Notes: a model not told the origin generated them from the sequence alone. 64,000 nt of DNA from Reticulitermes speratus (GCA_021186555.1 JAJKFL010000006.1:38189478-38253477), one strand, 5' to 3'; positions 1 to 9,766 are shown, counted from the stretch's first letter. A program made the numbers and translations.

Positions 1-50
1 GTCTGTATCAGCGACTGAAGTGCATAGATACTTAATACATTGCTTTGCAG

Positions 51-249
51 GTTTAAAGTGAAGTTGACTCCAGGGACAGGAAAGAGGGGAAAGGCTGCAA
101 AGACAGCAGTAAACATATTCCTGAAGGAACGCACCACAACAGCAAGAGAGAAGGATCTTATACGTAGTGTGAAGGATGAAAACCTAGCTAGAAACCTGCC
201 AGGAAAGGTGAAATTGTTGGCTCCCCAGCTGCAGAAATTACGCAAATAA
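51..249 (+). CDS. NEMF: NEMF / Caliban (Rqc2 homologue), last coding exon, partial
   Basis: The 66-codon exon ends in TAA at 247-249 and begins after a good 3' splice site (pyrimidine-rich tract ending in CAG at 48-50); its first base completes a split codon, so the rest of the gene lies upstream of this window. The peptide ([19 protein letters not shown], then [19 protein letters not shown], then [11 protein letters not shown]) closely resembles, as I recall it, the extreme C-terminus of animal NEMF, the NFACT-C region. NEMF/Rqc2 binds stalled 60S ribosomal subunits carrying peptidyl-tRNA, recruits the Listerin ubiquitin ligase and directs C-terminal tailing in ribosome-associated quality control; it acts in the cytosol, with a nuclear-export role proposed for fly Caliban. 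The frame is intact and lysine-rich, with no sign of decay. It is the only clear host gene in the window. Confidence 0.88.
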
Positions 250-263
250 TATTGTGTGACCAG

Positions 264-338
264 GTAAGTAAAAAGCATTGTTTGCGTGTATGTTTTTATT
301 TCATGCTGTTATTGAATGCTTTTGGATTGTACCCACAG
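264..338 (+). other. Putative 75-nt intron in the NEMF 3' UTR
   Basis: A strong donor (CAG|GTAAGT, intron from 264) lies 14 nt after the NEMF stop codon and an acceptor (TACCCACAG, intron end at 338) follows. The T-rich interior and short length fit a small insect intron. The stop is under 50 nt from the junction, so such splicing would not be expected to trigger nonsense-mediated decay. No transcript evidence is available here. Confidence 0.35.
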
Positions 339-381
339 TAAGCAGATCATTGCCCTGCACAAAACTAAGCAGACCAGATTC

Positions 382-387
382 AATAAA
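382..387 (+). terminator. Possible NEMF poly(A) signal AATAAA
   Basis: A canonical AATAAA lies 133 nt after the NEMF stop, with TG-rich sequence downstream (416-440). It is immediately followed by a Penelope-like remnant, so it may belong to that repeat instead. Confidence 0.35.
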
Positions 388-420
388 ATATTCTCAAGCT
401 AGCAGCCGCATCAGATGGTT

Positions 421-800
421 GCATGGATTCCGTGTGAGTGCGGAAAAGTGTATGTAGGACAGAGCAGAAGGACTATCGAGGAGAGGTGCAAAGAACACCA
501 GAGACACATGCGTCTGCACCAACCTTTTTAACAGAGATGGTGGCTTCGTATTGAACCAGGCCTGGTCACCTATAACCAACATGTTAGTAAACGTAAACTC
601 AGGACCTAGCAGAGCAGGTACTTGCCTCCACCCACCAACTCTCCTGTCTCGCTGCCAGCTATGAGCCAAGGGTTTGGGCAGGTATATAATGATGCAGATG
701 GACTTCGGAGATAGTCAGTTCCCTGATGATGAGGACAGAAATGTTGGTTTACCCGCCATTCATCCACTTCATGCAGCTGCTAGCCCAAGAATATTTTAAC
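421..800 (+). mobile_element. Penelope-like element remnant with GIY-YIG endonuclease fragment
   Basis: Codons from 421 to 528 read AWIPCECGKVYVGQSRRT and then EERCKEHQRHMRL, the typical start of the GIY-YIG endonuclease domain at the C-terminus of Penelope-like reverse transcriptases (cysteine pair CEC, G-K-V-Y-V-G core, conserved R and E-H). At 533 a different frame gives NRDGGFVLNQAW, which matches the later NRxDGF...SxAW part of the same domain, so the middle of the domain is deleted and the frame is lost. Further on the text reads DDEDRNVGLPAIHP, a stretch commonly found near the end of these elements. It is a dead fragment without reverse transcriptase. It lies directly after the NEMF 3' end in the same orientation. 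Confidence 0.72.
723..741 (+). ncRNA. Hammerhead-ribozyme-like core at Penelope-like terminus
   Basis: CTGATGA (723-729) and GAAA (738-741) are separated by TGAGGACA, which can form a 2-bp helix (U-A, G-C) with an AGGA loop, the layout of a minimal hammerhead core. Hammerhead motifs are reported in Penelope-like elements. I could not confirm stems I and III or a cleavage site, so this is a motif call only. Confidence 0.3.
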
Positions 801-848
801 CAAGTGGGCTTGATTATCTGCATGACACTGCCCAGAAGAATAAATGTA

Positions 849-1612
849 CCGTATATTCTCGAATCTAATCCGCATCCGAATCTAATCCGCACTCAGGTTT
901 TGGCGATTTCTTAAACGAAAAAATGTTAGTTCGCGATTCTAATCCGCACCTTTCCTTCAACCACCCCTTGCCCACGGGGCGACTGATTGAATAATATTGG
1001 ATGTTACCAATGCATTAAAAATCCGACGCTACACCTGTGGCCGATGAGTCATACCGATAGAGGCGGGGCCTTTCTCAACAGACGTGCGCAATCTTGTCTG
1101 AAGCCAGCTGAGCCTTAGTTGTTGAAACGTGGGAGGTGCTTGTTCCAATTTGTCGTGTACCGTAGTTATGGAAGAGGGACGCCTGAAATCTAAACGAATC
1201 TCATATACGGCAAAGTTCAAACGTGAAGTTATTCGGTGCGCAGAGGAGAATGGAAACCGCAAAGCCGCTGCAATTTTTGGAGTTGATGAAAGCAACGTTC
1301 GACTTTGGCGGAAACACAAGGCAGCGATGACATTGTATGGGAGGACGATGTTGAAGATAAAGATGATAGTGACTGGGTGGAGAGCACGGATAACGATTCA
1401 GTTATGAGTGATGACGGTGAGTCTGATGAATAATAAATTATAATAATAAATAATAAAATAATAGATTATTGTATTGTATTGTTCTTACGGCTCGTACAGC
1501 AGCTCAATCATTTTTCCAAAATCCAGCTCTAGACCACGAATCTAATCTGCATCTGATTTTTTAGCCCTCTAAAACTGTAGAAAGGGTGCGGATTAGATTC
1601 GAGAATATACGG
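849..1612 (+). mobile_element. Non-autonomous pogo/Tigger-type DNA transposon, copy 1
   Basis: The 764-bp element is flanked by TA (847-848 and 1613-1614), the expected target duplication. Its ends are inverted repeats of ~28 bp, CCGTATATTCTCGAATCTAA at the left and the reverse complement at the right. The core CGAATCTAATCCGCA recurs inside the ends (near 870, 933 and, altered, 1536), giving an array of likely transposase-binding sites. It encodes a truncated transposase (separate entry). A second copy lies inverted at 8974-9766. Confidence 0.85.
1168..1433 (+). pseudogene. Deleted pogo-type transposase: HTH N-terminus joined out of frame to acidic C-terminus
   Basis: From the ATG at 1168 the peptide reads MEEGRLKSKRISYTAKFKRE and then VIRCAEENGNRKAAAIFGV, followed by VRLWRKHK. 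This is the N-terminal helix-turn-helix DNA-binding module of pogo/Tigger transposases (compare POGK-like proteins). The catalytic DDE core, normally several hundred residues, is absent. Just after the HTH another frame takes over and encodes an Asp/Glu-rich tail (DIVWEDDVEDKDDSDWVE, ending GESDE, stop at 1431-1433), the usual acidic C-terminus of these transposases. One clean internal deletion explains this. An ATG 39 nt upstream in the same frame (1129) could also be used. It could make a small DNA-binding peptide but cannot catalyse transposition. Confidence 0.75.
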
Positions 1613-1619
1613 TAGTTGC

Positions 1620-2404
1620 TGAGCCTTATAGAGAGTGGCCAGGGTGGTGAATGGTGTGACTGCATCAAGCCACATGCTTCCAAGAAGAGCAGACAAAAAT
1701 ATTTTGAACATTTTCTTTATTCATGGTGATTGATTAATGCCTAATATCTCATGCGTGTATTAAGAGGGTTGGGGCTGAAGGTACTCACTGTCTGTCTGTT
1801 TCTATCCTTGTTCCTAATGACTGAAGATTCAAGACTACTCATTAGCCTTTTGTTGCCAAACATACGTGCAGTGTGACACTCCAAACACGGAATTTCATAT
1901 AAATGTATCTGCTGTTATGCAGCCCCCATTTAAATTCTGATCTTCTACAGACCACAAGGGGCATTTAATTGTGGTGGCAAAGGACTAAACTCCTGAAGAA
2001 TAGAAATTGGCATGTGACCCATGTTAACAGAATTAAGAAATGTGAAGAAAGCACACATTACAGTGGAACTTCTGAAGTGCTGTTATTGAAACTGAAGATG
2101 ATGCATAAGAAAACAAACTTGTCATTATAGGCTGTACTCATTACATCATACTACTATGATGATATATGTATAATGATTAGCACTGTACATATATTCTTAT
2201 GTCAACATGATATTGTATGGGTTAGCATTTTGCATATATGCCACATTACTAGTTAGTAGAAACCAAAAAATTTCTTACACATTTTTGTTTATTGGAAATT
2301 CCTGTCTTCTAAAGACAAGATTGGAAAGTGTGTACTCCATAATGTAGTACACAAAATTACCAGGGACATTCAATGAAGCTTAGGTAAGAATAGGCATAAT
2401 GAAA
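1620..2404. other. Unassigned intergenic stretch
   Basis: AT-rich sequence between two DNA transposons. I see no coding frame with recognisable similarity, no RNA gene and no clear repeat structure. Confidence 0.4.
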
Positions 2405-2406
2405 TA

Positions 2407-3852
2407 CAGTGGAACCTCGTTGCATCGTTCCCGTTAGCTTCGTTTTCCTGCATATATTGTCTGCCTTATTTGGTCCCGGAACTAGCCCCATATAAATAAC
2501 ACTATTTTTTCCCGCCTCCATCAGTCCTTTCACTGTCTTTTTATTGTATCGGTCATTGAAAAATCATGGTCCTGATGCAACATTTTCCCACATGGATAGT
2601 TTTTTTTTAAATTTGAAATGATGATTTAGTGCGCTGCACACACATGTATTGCTGTCTTAGTGCCGCCTGGATTGCCTCCTGCGTGTTGAACCAAATACCA
2701 GAATGAGAAAATTGCCTTAATTTCTTTCATTTTGGTTTTCCGCGAGATTGAGATGCATGTATATTCTTATACAAGACGTTCGAAAGACTCGGGAAAAGTT
2801 ACTGTTTTACTTTGTGTTAACAGTGATGGAAGTGACAAACAGGTGCCAATTGTTATCCAAAAATCTCCGAAACCGCGATGTTTCAAGAATATAAAAAAAT
2901 TACCCTTCAAATACCACGTGAAGAATAAAGTGTGGATGACCACAGACATTTTTTCTTCATTTCTGTGTTAATTAGACGCAAGTATGGGTGCGCAAAACAG
3001 GAACATTCTCCTCTTTGTGGATAATTGTGCCGCACATCCAAAGGATACATCGTTTCTAAGAAATGTAAAAGTCATACGGTACCTGGCAAATTGTACAAGT
3101 GTGCTCCAGCCCCTTGATTTAGGGGTAATAAAATGTTATAAGCAGCTTTATAGAAAATGCCTCGTGCAAACAGCTATTTGCTTAATGGATGCAGGCAAAG
3201 ATCCGAAAAAGAAGATAAACGTGTTGGAAGCTTTGCACTACACTGTGGCAACCTTGCAACAAGTAACCCAGCTGACAATCGAAAATTGTTTTCGGAAAAG
3301 CTGGTTACATGCAGGGACAATCTTCAGGCAATAGTGACGTCGTATTGACCAACGATGACGATAATTTCCGCCAAGACTGGGAAAAGTTCAGTGGCATGAA
3401 GAAAGATAAATTTGAGGACTACGTCTCTGTGGACAGTCACGTGGCAACCAGTGGTGTAGAAACAGTGCAGGAGCTGTGCGAGAGCCTCGTGGCATCCGGG
3501 AGTGTGGAGGGGGAAGAAGAAGGAAGAGAAGAAGAAGATGGCAAACGCGAAGTTGTGCCGTGCTTTGCTGAGACGTATGGAGCGCTGATGAAAGTAAAAT
3601 CTTTCTTTTATGCACACGGCATGAGTGACGGTGATTGTGAAAGTGTTCTAGGCATTGAAAAATCGTACTTTGAATTGAGGCGTAAAGTTTGCACAAAACA
3701 AATGTCAGTGAAATATTTTTTCAGCAAGAAGTAATACTAATCATTAAATTGTTCATATCTTTAATTTTATTGGTTTCCCAGTACTATTGTTTTCCCCTAT
3801 TTATCGTTCTTGTTTTCCATCCCCTAAAAAACGATGCATCGAGGTTTTACTG
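2407..3852 (+). mobile_element. Tigger-type (pogo superfamily) DNA transposon, internally deleted
   Basis: The element starts CAGTGGAACCTCGTTGCATC and ends with the near-perfect inverse (AACGATGCATCGAGGTTTTACTG), bounded by TA at 2405-2406 and 3853-3854. These are classical Tigger ends. At 1,446 bp it is shorter than the ~2.4 kb typical of autonomous Tiggers, and the missing part is the N-terminal half of the transposase. Confidence 0.85.
2732..3734 (+). pseudogene. Tigger transposase, C-terminal two-thirds, broken
   Basis: The reading starts within the DDE catalytic domain: TVLLCVNSDGSDKQVPIVIQ, KPRCFKNIKKLPF, WMTTDIF, then the second catalytic Asp in LLFVDNCAAHP and the third in LQPLDLGVIK. 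The first catalytic Asp (usually in N-x-D-E-T-G) and the CENP-B-type DNA-binding domains are missing. A stop (TAA 2969-2971) interrupts the frame just before the second-Asp motif, and a frameshift near 3310-3330 moves the C-terminal part (FEDYVSVD, acidic stretch, final SVKYFFSKK) into another frame. It lies inside intact terminal repeats, so this is a decayed copy rather than a domesticated gene. Confidence 0.85.
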
Positions 3853-3870
3853 TATATAAATTAATGTATG

Positions 3871-4500
3871 TCTCCCATATTGAATTTCAGCAAAATCTGC
3901 AGAATTTGTATGGGCTACTTGGAGCATTCCATTTATTGCCTTATGCAAGGTAGTGTGAATAAATATGCCTGAAATTCGGAATTGCCTGACAGCTTTTAGT
4001 AGAAGTCTCCCATATAAGATGTCAACAGAATCTGTAAAGTGGTGTGTAGGATACATAAGGAAGTCCATTTATTGCGTTATGTAAGCTGGACTGTTTTATG
4101 AATCTGTGTACCTGAAAATTAGCATTCCATGACAGCCTTTAGTGAATGACTGTGAAACTGTTTATTGGCTGCATGGAGAAGTCCATGTGTGGCTTAGTGT
4201 AAATGAGGCTTTGTTGCTGGAATTGTATGAGAACTTTAGTAGATGCCTTCTATATCAAATTCCAGCAAAACATGTAAAATGGTTTGTGCATTGCATGGGG
4301 AAGTTGGTTTATAATTTTATGTGCAGTAGGCTTTATTGTGAATCAGTGGCTGAAAATCTAATTTCTTGGGTACTTTTGATATAAATTTCTCCTTATCATA
4401 GTGCAACATTTGTGAAGTGGTTATTGGGGTACATTGAAAAAACTGGGAATTGTTACATATCAGAATGCCTGGAATTGTCCAACAACTTTCAGTGAATGTT
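3871..4500. repeat. Degenerate tandem repeat, ~135-bp period, about five units
   Basis: Recurring blocks appear in the same order: TCTCCCATAT near 3871 and 4005, with a related CTTCTATAT near 4246; then CAGCAAAAT-TGTAAA-TGG; then ATTTATTG-TTATG; then CAGCTTTTAGTAGA-type ends near 3990, 4135, 4235 and 4490. Spacings are ~134, ~136, ~105 and ~131 bp. Units are strongly diverged, so the array is old. It begins a few bases after the Tigger end at 3852. Confidence 0.6.
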
Positions 4501-4504
4501 CGCA

Positions 4505-5639
4505 ATATTCAGTTTAAAAAAAAATGTCCATTAGTTTAGGCAAGGGGTGCACAAATGCTGGGCACCAAAGCACCTGGATGACTAAATTTTGTATGGTGGC
4601 AGCTAATATTTATGGGTTCTCAGTATGAAACTTAGGCTCTTAGATTTTTGGAAAATTTATGCGCCCCTTGTTTAGGCACTGATGACAGACAGGCATGACC
4701 TCCACAAAGGATGTGCTTTTTGTGTGATTTCAGGCTTCTGCCGCAGTGGTGCGCTCTTCTGGGATTGTACGCTGCGTAAAATCCCAGAAGAATGCAGATG
4801 TGCTTTTTCTTTCTTGTTTTATGAGTAATCCATAAAAGTATATGTAGAAGACATTGTCTCATAGTCATATTGCTAAATAACATAAGCATAACCATCAGTC
4901 CTGTAAACCCAAGCAGTTCCTGGTATTACACAATTGAATATAGTGTAGTTATATGTACATTACTATTTAATGGAAGGATTCGTGTTCCCAACGCTTGTTC
5001 ATATTTTAAAAACAGGAATTTGCATGTGGGACGTCTTCAACACATCTGGAAGTGAAGTTGTGGCTCATTCATGGGATTGCTGTTGCTGCAGGAACCTGTA
5101 TTATTGTTCATTTTATTTAAGCTCTGTAATTAAAGAAGGTCATGTATAATAGTTCAAAATATAAAACAAATTTAATGTGGTGGGTTACATTGTTTGCATC
5201 ATTTCCACATGAATTTAAACAGACTTCTGACATCAGAAAGGAGCAGTCTGTACTGAACTACAAGTATTGTCAACAAGTGTTCTTCGTGCCTTGGCATTGT
5301 CAGTAGTTCCAGTTCTTCAGAATGGTTTCCTTTTTCCCTGCACTGACCCTATACCCAATTTTTCAAGTTTTTCTGTTTCTGCAGCATTGTCATATTAACT
5401 CAGTACATGCAATATATACAGTACTACTTCTTCTCAGCCCAAGAAAAAGTTGTGTTTATGTATAGCTGATCTACATTTGTTAAACCTTGAAAATTTGTTG
5501 ATGGTGCTGTGGTTACTTTCATTACTATTGTTATTATGGATGTTGTTGTTACTTTGATTACAGTGGTGTTAGTGGCACTTGGCAAATCACAAATCTGTAC
5601 ATCTGCCACATTATTACTAAAGATAAATCCCATAACATG
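4505..5639. other. Unassigned intergenic stretch
   Basis: No frame shows recognisable similarity. Short AT-rich tracts and a GTT/ATT-rich patch near 5510-5575 are the only compositional features. Confidence 0.35.
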
Positions 5640-5885
5640 CCATTGGAAGCACAGAAGGAGAGTAGAGGTATAGGTGTACTGATTCTTGGTGTTAGATGGG
5701 GGTGGGTGGTGAATGTCACACCCAGCTGCTTTACCCCTGGAAAGAGTCAGAAGCTGGGTGCTTCCCAAAGCCAGTCTGGATGGGTATGGAGGGGAGAAAA
5801 TTCCTTGCCTCCACTGGGGTTCAAATCCCAGACTGTCCAGCCTGTAGCATGTTGCTGTACCAACGACATTATCCTGGCCTCCAGC
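5640..5885 (-). mobile_element. Probable tRNA-derived SINE
   Basis: On the minus strand the repeat starts near 5885 with a tRNA-like head: an A-box-like segment (ATGTCGTTGGTACAGC, complement of 5855-5870) and a B-box-like segment (GGGATTTGAACCCC, complement of 5816-5829). The body that follows (CTGGCTTTGGGAAGCACCC, GGTAAAGCAGCTGGGTGTG) resembles a family I recall as abundant in cockroach/termite-type genomes. The two long frames over it, one per strand, are products of the repeat and not genes. Boundaries are approximate. Confidence 0.45.
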
Positions 5886-5889
5886 CACC

Positions 5890-7105
5890 TTATTACTGAT
5901 TGTATGAAATTAAAAGTATGAATTTGGGGAGGTCTTCAGTGGCATAATGTTCATACTGATTTGCACTGAAATTTGTCCAGCAGATCTCACTTGAAAATTA
6001 TTATTGCACCGTATGTATCTATAAATGAAAACATTCCATTGTTTTAGTGATTTGACACTATACACACACACATGCGTAGCTGAAAAAGTTTTGTTCGAGT
6101 AATCCAATTCACTAACTGCAGCAATGATTAAGGTAGTTTTGCTACATGTTTTTTTTTCATGTAATTGTAATTTAAATATAATAGTTAATAATTTTTGTCT
6201 TTTTACAGTGACAGTGATACCACATTGGCAGATCTATGATTGAGTATATAGACTGTATTTAGGAATTGTTTTAGTTGCTGAGGAAATTTACACTCCGTAA
6301 CATAAGACAGCATTAATTTAGATATTATTTTCATTAGTTCTGTGCTTAAAAGCAAGGGAGACTGGAAAGAGCTGGTGTCAGTTCTTGTTGGCATGTAACT
6401 GTCAGCATTAAATCTGGCACTAAGGAGGATAAAGTTTTGCCACCTGCTCTAAGGGTTGCTTGCAATGCTAGAGGAACAAAAGCTATCTGGCATGCCTATA
6501 TTGCTCATGCTCATTTATCAGGTTGAAAACAGACACTTAAAGCAGGACGTCACACAATTTTGGAAGAACTGTCATGCCTCTCAGAAGCCTTACAAAGTGA
6601 GGATATGACATTAGATAGATCAAAAACATGTATGAACCTTAGAACTAAAAGCAAATACAGGAAAAGATATAAACACTGGCACTGAGTCAGAAAGAAGCAA
6701 AAACATCCAGTAAGTACAAAGCATTACAGGCAAAATAAACTGAAAAATTTCTGAACATCAGCAAACTAGATGTCACTGGTCAACTTGCTTGATTGGCTAG
6801 GTGATGTTGCTGTCTCTTTCTATCTGTCCATCTCTAAGTAGGTGACACTACACTTGAAGAATTAAGAACTGTCATAAAACTCACTGTTCCTGTTAAACCA
6901 CTGTTGACTAACATAGTGACATAGTCAACTGGTCTACCAAAAGAGCCATACATCTCAGAAATTTTGTAGTTCCTGCTTAGACCCTGCCTATATTTAACCG
7001 TATTGAACACATGACAGCAAATTGCTCTTGGGGCATTCTTTGACCAAATAATGTATTTATTGATACACACCAAAGATATAAAAATAATATACCACTTTAA
7101 CAACA
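5890..7105. other. Unassigned intergenic stretch
   Basis: No recognised gene or RNA. Broken frames near 6840-7030 carry no domain I can name. The minus-strand frame at 6834-7316 runs into the antisense of the non-LTR fragment that follows. Confidence 0.35.
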
Positions 7106-7107
7106 GC

Positions 7108-7534
7108 AAGGGCAGGCAGTTGTCTCTCACACTGAGGGAGGAACATAGGCTGAGGGTGTTCAAGAATAGGGTGCTGAGGAGGATATTTGGGCCTAAGAGG
7201 GACAAGGTAACAGGGGAGTGGAGAAGACTGCATAACAAGGAACTTAATGATCTGTATTCATCACCAACTATTATTCGGGTGATGGAATCAAGAAGAATGA
7301 GGTGGGCGGGGCACATAGCACGTATGGGTGAGGGGAGAGGTGCATACAGGATTTTGGTGGGGAGACCAGAGGGAAGGAGACCACTTGGAAGACCCAGGTG
7401 TAGATGGGAGGATAATATTAAAATGGGTCTTCAAGAAGTGGGATGGGTGGGGCATGGACTTGATTGATATGGCTGAGGATAGGGACAGGTGGCGGGCTCT
7501 TGTGAGTATGGTAATGAACCTTCGGGTTCCATAA
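7108..7534 (+). pseudogene. Non-LTR retrotransposon reverse transcriptase, 3'-terminal fragment
   Basis: The peptide reads [59 protein letters not shown], and after a frameshift near 7440-7465 [14 protein letters not shown] with the stop at 7532-7534. This string (RMRWAGHxARM, GRPEGxRPLGRPRxRW, NLRVP end) is the common C-terminal end of a widespread arthropod endonuclease/reverse-transcriptase family of non-LTR elements. I am not certain of the clade (RTE- or jockey-like). Only the 3' end is present, as expected from 5' truncation during target-primed integration; no clear poly(A) tail or target duplication was identified. Confidence 0.75.
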
Positions 7535-7539
7535 AACGC

Positions 7540-8195
7540 GGGGAATTTCTTGACTAGCTGACGACCTGTCAGCTTCTCAAGAACCTTCAAGTTGTTCATG
7601 ACTTCTGGGACTTCATGGATGACAGAAGCTTCCAGATCACTACTGCCTGAATATTCAGACCCACACGGAAAACCATTACAGTGTATGCTTAGCATATGTT
7701 TAGTATGGCTGTTAAAGAGATGAAAATCAGGGATATTTTTTGAGGACACTGGATATGATAACAGACTCCCAGTTCAAGACCACTTAAAAAAGGCCCCTTT
7801 CATAAATCTGTTATGAAGTCAACAAGGAGGTGCAAAAAGTGCAGTGTCAGCTTTGCTACTATTTGGATCAACATGCTACTGCGAAAAACTTATGCTGTGG
7901 CATTAATAAAGACCAGACAGAGGGAACTCCCTGCAGTTGGAATTACACTTGATCTTTGCTGTCAATTCTTTGCGACCTAGCATCAATAAGCTGATGTCAT
8001 CAAAACAAACTCAAGCCTGTCACTAACACAGAAGACGTATGAAAAAATTATAGTCGATTTTCCATTTTTCTTATTGCATTTATTTTAACATTACAGTAGT
8101 ACATTAGTGTTACATAATTCATGCAAAGAGTACAAAAGGTTCAGTTACAAAAGTATGCAACTGTATTTTTTTTTTAATTACCCATCCCGTTGTGT
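7540..8195. other. Unassigned stretch after the non-LTR fragment
   Basis: The first part may be 3' untranslated sequence of the non-LTR element. No coding similarity was recognised in 7735-8050. A T-rich tract lies near 8165-8176. Confidence 0.3.
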
Positions 8196-8305
8196 GTATA
8201 TATACCACTGTTTTCCATCTATACAGACAAACACAACATTTCCCTGCTTCCTGATTTTATTATTGTCTTATGACATGTTTCGATCGTACAAGGTGACCAT
8301 CATCA
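8196..8305 (+). repeat. Left arm of a ~110-bp inverted repeat, probable Penelope-like terminus
   Basis: This segment (ATCTATACAGACAAACACAA, CATTTCCCTGCTTC, TTTTATTATTGTCTTATGAC, ATGTTTCGATCGTACAAGGT, GACCATCATCA) is matched in reverse complement by 8847-8958 with only scattered differences. The arms enclose ~540 bp. Inverted terminal arrangements are known for Penelope-like elements, and the arm carries the CTGATGA...GAAA motif seen next to the GIY-YIG remnant. Confidence 0.6.
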
Positions 8306-8306
8306 G
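8278..8306 (-). ncRNA. Hammerhead-like core in inverted-repeat arm
   Basis: On the minus strand CTGATGA (8306-8300) and GAAA (8281-8278) flank a segment that can form a 4-bp helix (GGUC with GAUC). A possible short stem III (UGUC/GACA) follows the GAAA. The right arm carries a degraded version (8846-8874). Catalytic activity is not shown. Confidence 0.28.
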
Positions 8307-8846
8307 GTAAGAAGTTTGAGTAAGAGTTCAAACTCACAACCAGGAACATCAACTTAGGTGCATGCAGCTGCATGCAGTATATACATACATAAATGCACCT
8401 TACCACTGGGGAGAATAAAAGGATAAGAATATAACGCACAAAAAAGTGTACTGAAAATATTCAACCTGCACAGGGTGCTCCAGAAGAATAAACCTAGGAA
8501 CGTCCCCTTAGTAGGAATGGAAGCTGCCATATGCACACCACAAGATTGAAAAATACTTCCAAGTCCACTACTCAACTTTTCAATTAAATGCAGCGACCTC
8601 TTCTTATCTATGTATACATCTAATCTTGGGTTTTAAAACATCCATAGAAGTTATGGAATGCACATAATGCATATTATTTCCATATAGGAAATAACAGACC
8701 ACTGAAATATTTTGTAATTTACAATTTTACTATCTTTATAAGCTTTTTTAACCTTATAGTTCACAGAAATAATCTTCCGCTTTAGTGTAAAAGGGGAGGT
8801 CTCTGCCTTAACACTTGCTTTCCTTTATAGGTGTGGTATTCTTACA
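8306..8846 (-). other. Interior between the inverted arms, possible decayed element
   Basis: On the minus strand the text IDKKRSLHLIEKLSSGLGS (about 8620-8560) continues for ~70 residues without a stop, but I recognise no domain. It may be a remnant of the element's coding region. Confidence 0.25.
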
Positions 8847-8958
8847 TGATGATGGTCGCCTTGTATGACAGAAACATGTCGTAAGACAATAATAAAATAA
8901 AGAAGCAGGGAAATGTTGTTGTGTTTATCTGTATAGATTGAAAATACTGGTATATACA
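8847..8958 (-). repeat. Right arm of the ~110-bp inverted repeat
   Basis: Reverse complement of 8196-8305 with scattered substitutions and small indels. It ends 14 bp before the pogo-type element at 8974. Confidence 0.6.
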
Positions 8959-8973
8959 ACTGTACATTATTAC

Positions 8974-9766
8974 CGTATATTCTCGAATCTAATCCGCACC
9001 TCTTTTACAGTTTTAGAGGGCTAAAAAATCAGGTGCGGATTACATTCGCGTGCGGATTAGATTCGCGGTCTAGAGCTGGATTTTGGAAAAATGATTGAGC
9101 TGCTGTACAATATAACAATAACGTAATTAACGTAATTAATAAACAACGTAAGAACAATACAATACAATAATCTATTATTTTATTATTTATTATAATTTAT
9201 TATTCATCAGACTCGCCGTCATCACTCATAACTGAATCGCTATCCGTGCTCTCCACCCAGTCACTATCATCTTTATCTTCAACATCGTCCTCCCATACAA
9301 TGTCATCGCTGACTTGTGTTTCCGCCATAGTCGAACGTTGCTTTCATCAACTCCAAAAATTGCAGCGGCTTTGCGGTTTCCATTCTCCTCTGCGCACCGA
9401 ATAACTTCACGTTTGAACTTTGCCGTATATGAGAGTCGTTTAGATTTCAGGCGTCCCTCTTCCATAACTACGGTACACGACAAATTGGAACAAGCACCTC
9501 CCACGTTTCAACAACTAAGGCTCAGCTGACTTCAGACGAGATTGCGCACGTCTGTTGAGAAAGGCCCCGCCTCTATCGGTATGACTCATCGGCCACAGGC
9601 GTAGCGTCGGATTTTAACGCATTGGTAACATCCAATATTATTCAATCAGTCGCCCCGTGGGCAAGGGGTGGTTGAAGGAAAGGTGCGGATTAGAATCGCG
9701 AACTAACTTTTTTTCGTTTAAGAAGTCGCCAAAAACTGGGTGCGGATTAGATTCGAGAATATACGG
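8974..9766 (-). mobile_element. Non-autonomous pogo/Tigger-type DNA transposon, copy 2
   Basis: The 793-bp element is flanked by TA (8972-8973, 9767-9768) with the same CCGTATATTCTCGAATCTAA terminal repeats as 849-1612, in opposite orientation. Several extra GTGCGGATTAGATTCG-type repeats sit inside the ends (near 9032-9065). The interior is nearly identical to copy 1, so both descend from one internally deleted master. Confidence 0.87.
9200..9465 (-). pseudogene. Deleted pogo-type transposase (HTH plus acidic tail), copy 2
   Basis: It has the same structure as 1168-1433: the HTH module (MEEGRLKSKRLSYTAKFKRE, RKAAAIFGVDESNVRLWRKH) and then the acidic tail in a different frame, with the stop at 9200-9202. 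Across the shared 92-residue open frame it differs from copy 1 at three residues only. Retention of the same deletion and frame in both copies shows they share one deleted ancestor. Confidence 0.75.

Noticed and set aside
394..669. 91-codon minus-strand frame
   Set aside because: Antisense of the Penelope-like GIY-YIG remnant, which is recognisable on the plus strand.
2060..2080. Second Tigger-like end (ACAGTGGAAC) near 2065
   Set aside because: Only ten bases match and no partner end or TA-bounded element could be found.
5424..5921. Frames of 94 and 154 codons on opposite strands
   Set aside because: Both lie over the tRNA-like SINE and are translations of a repeat.
6834..7749. Long minus-strand frames (153-160 codons) at 6834-7316 and 7288-7749
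   Set aside because: They are largely antisense to the non-LTR reverse transcriptase fragment, whose plus-strand reading carries the conserved motifs. Similar antisense peptides are commonly mis-annotated in insect genomes.
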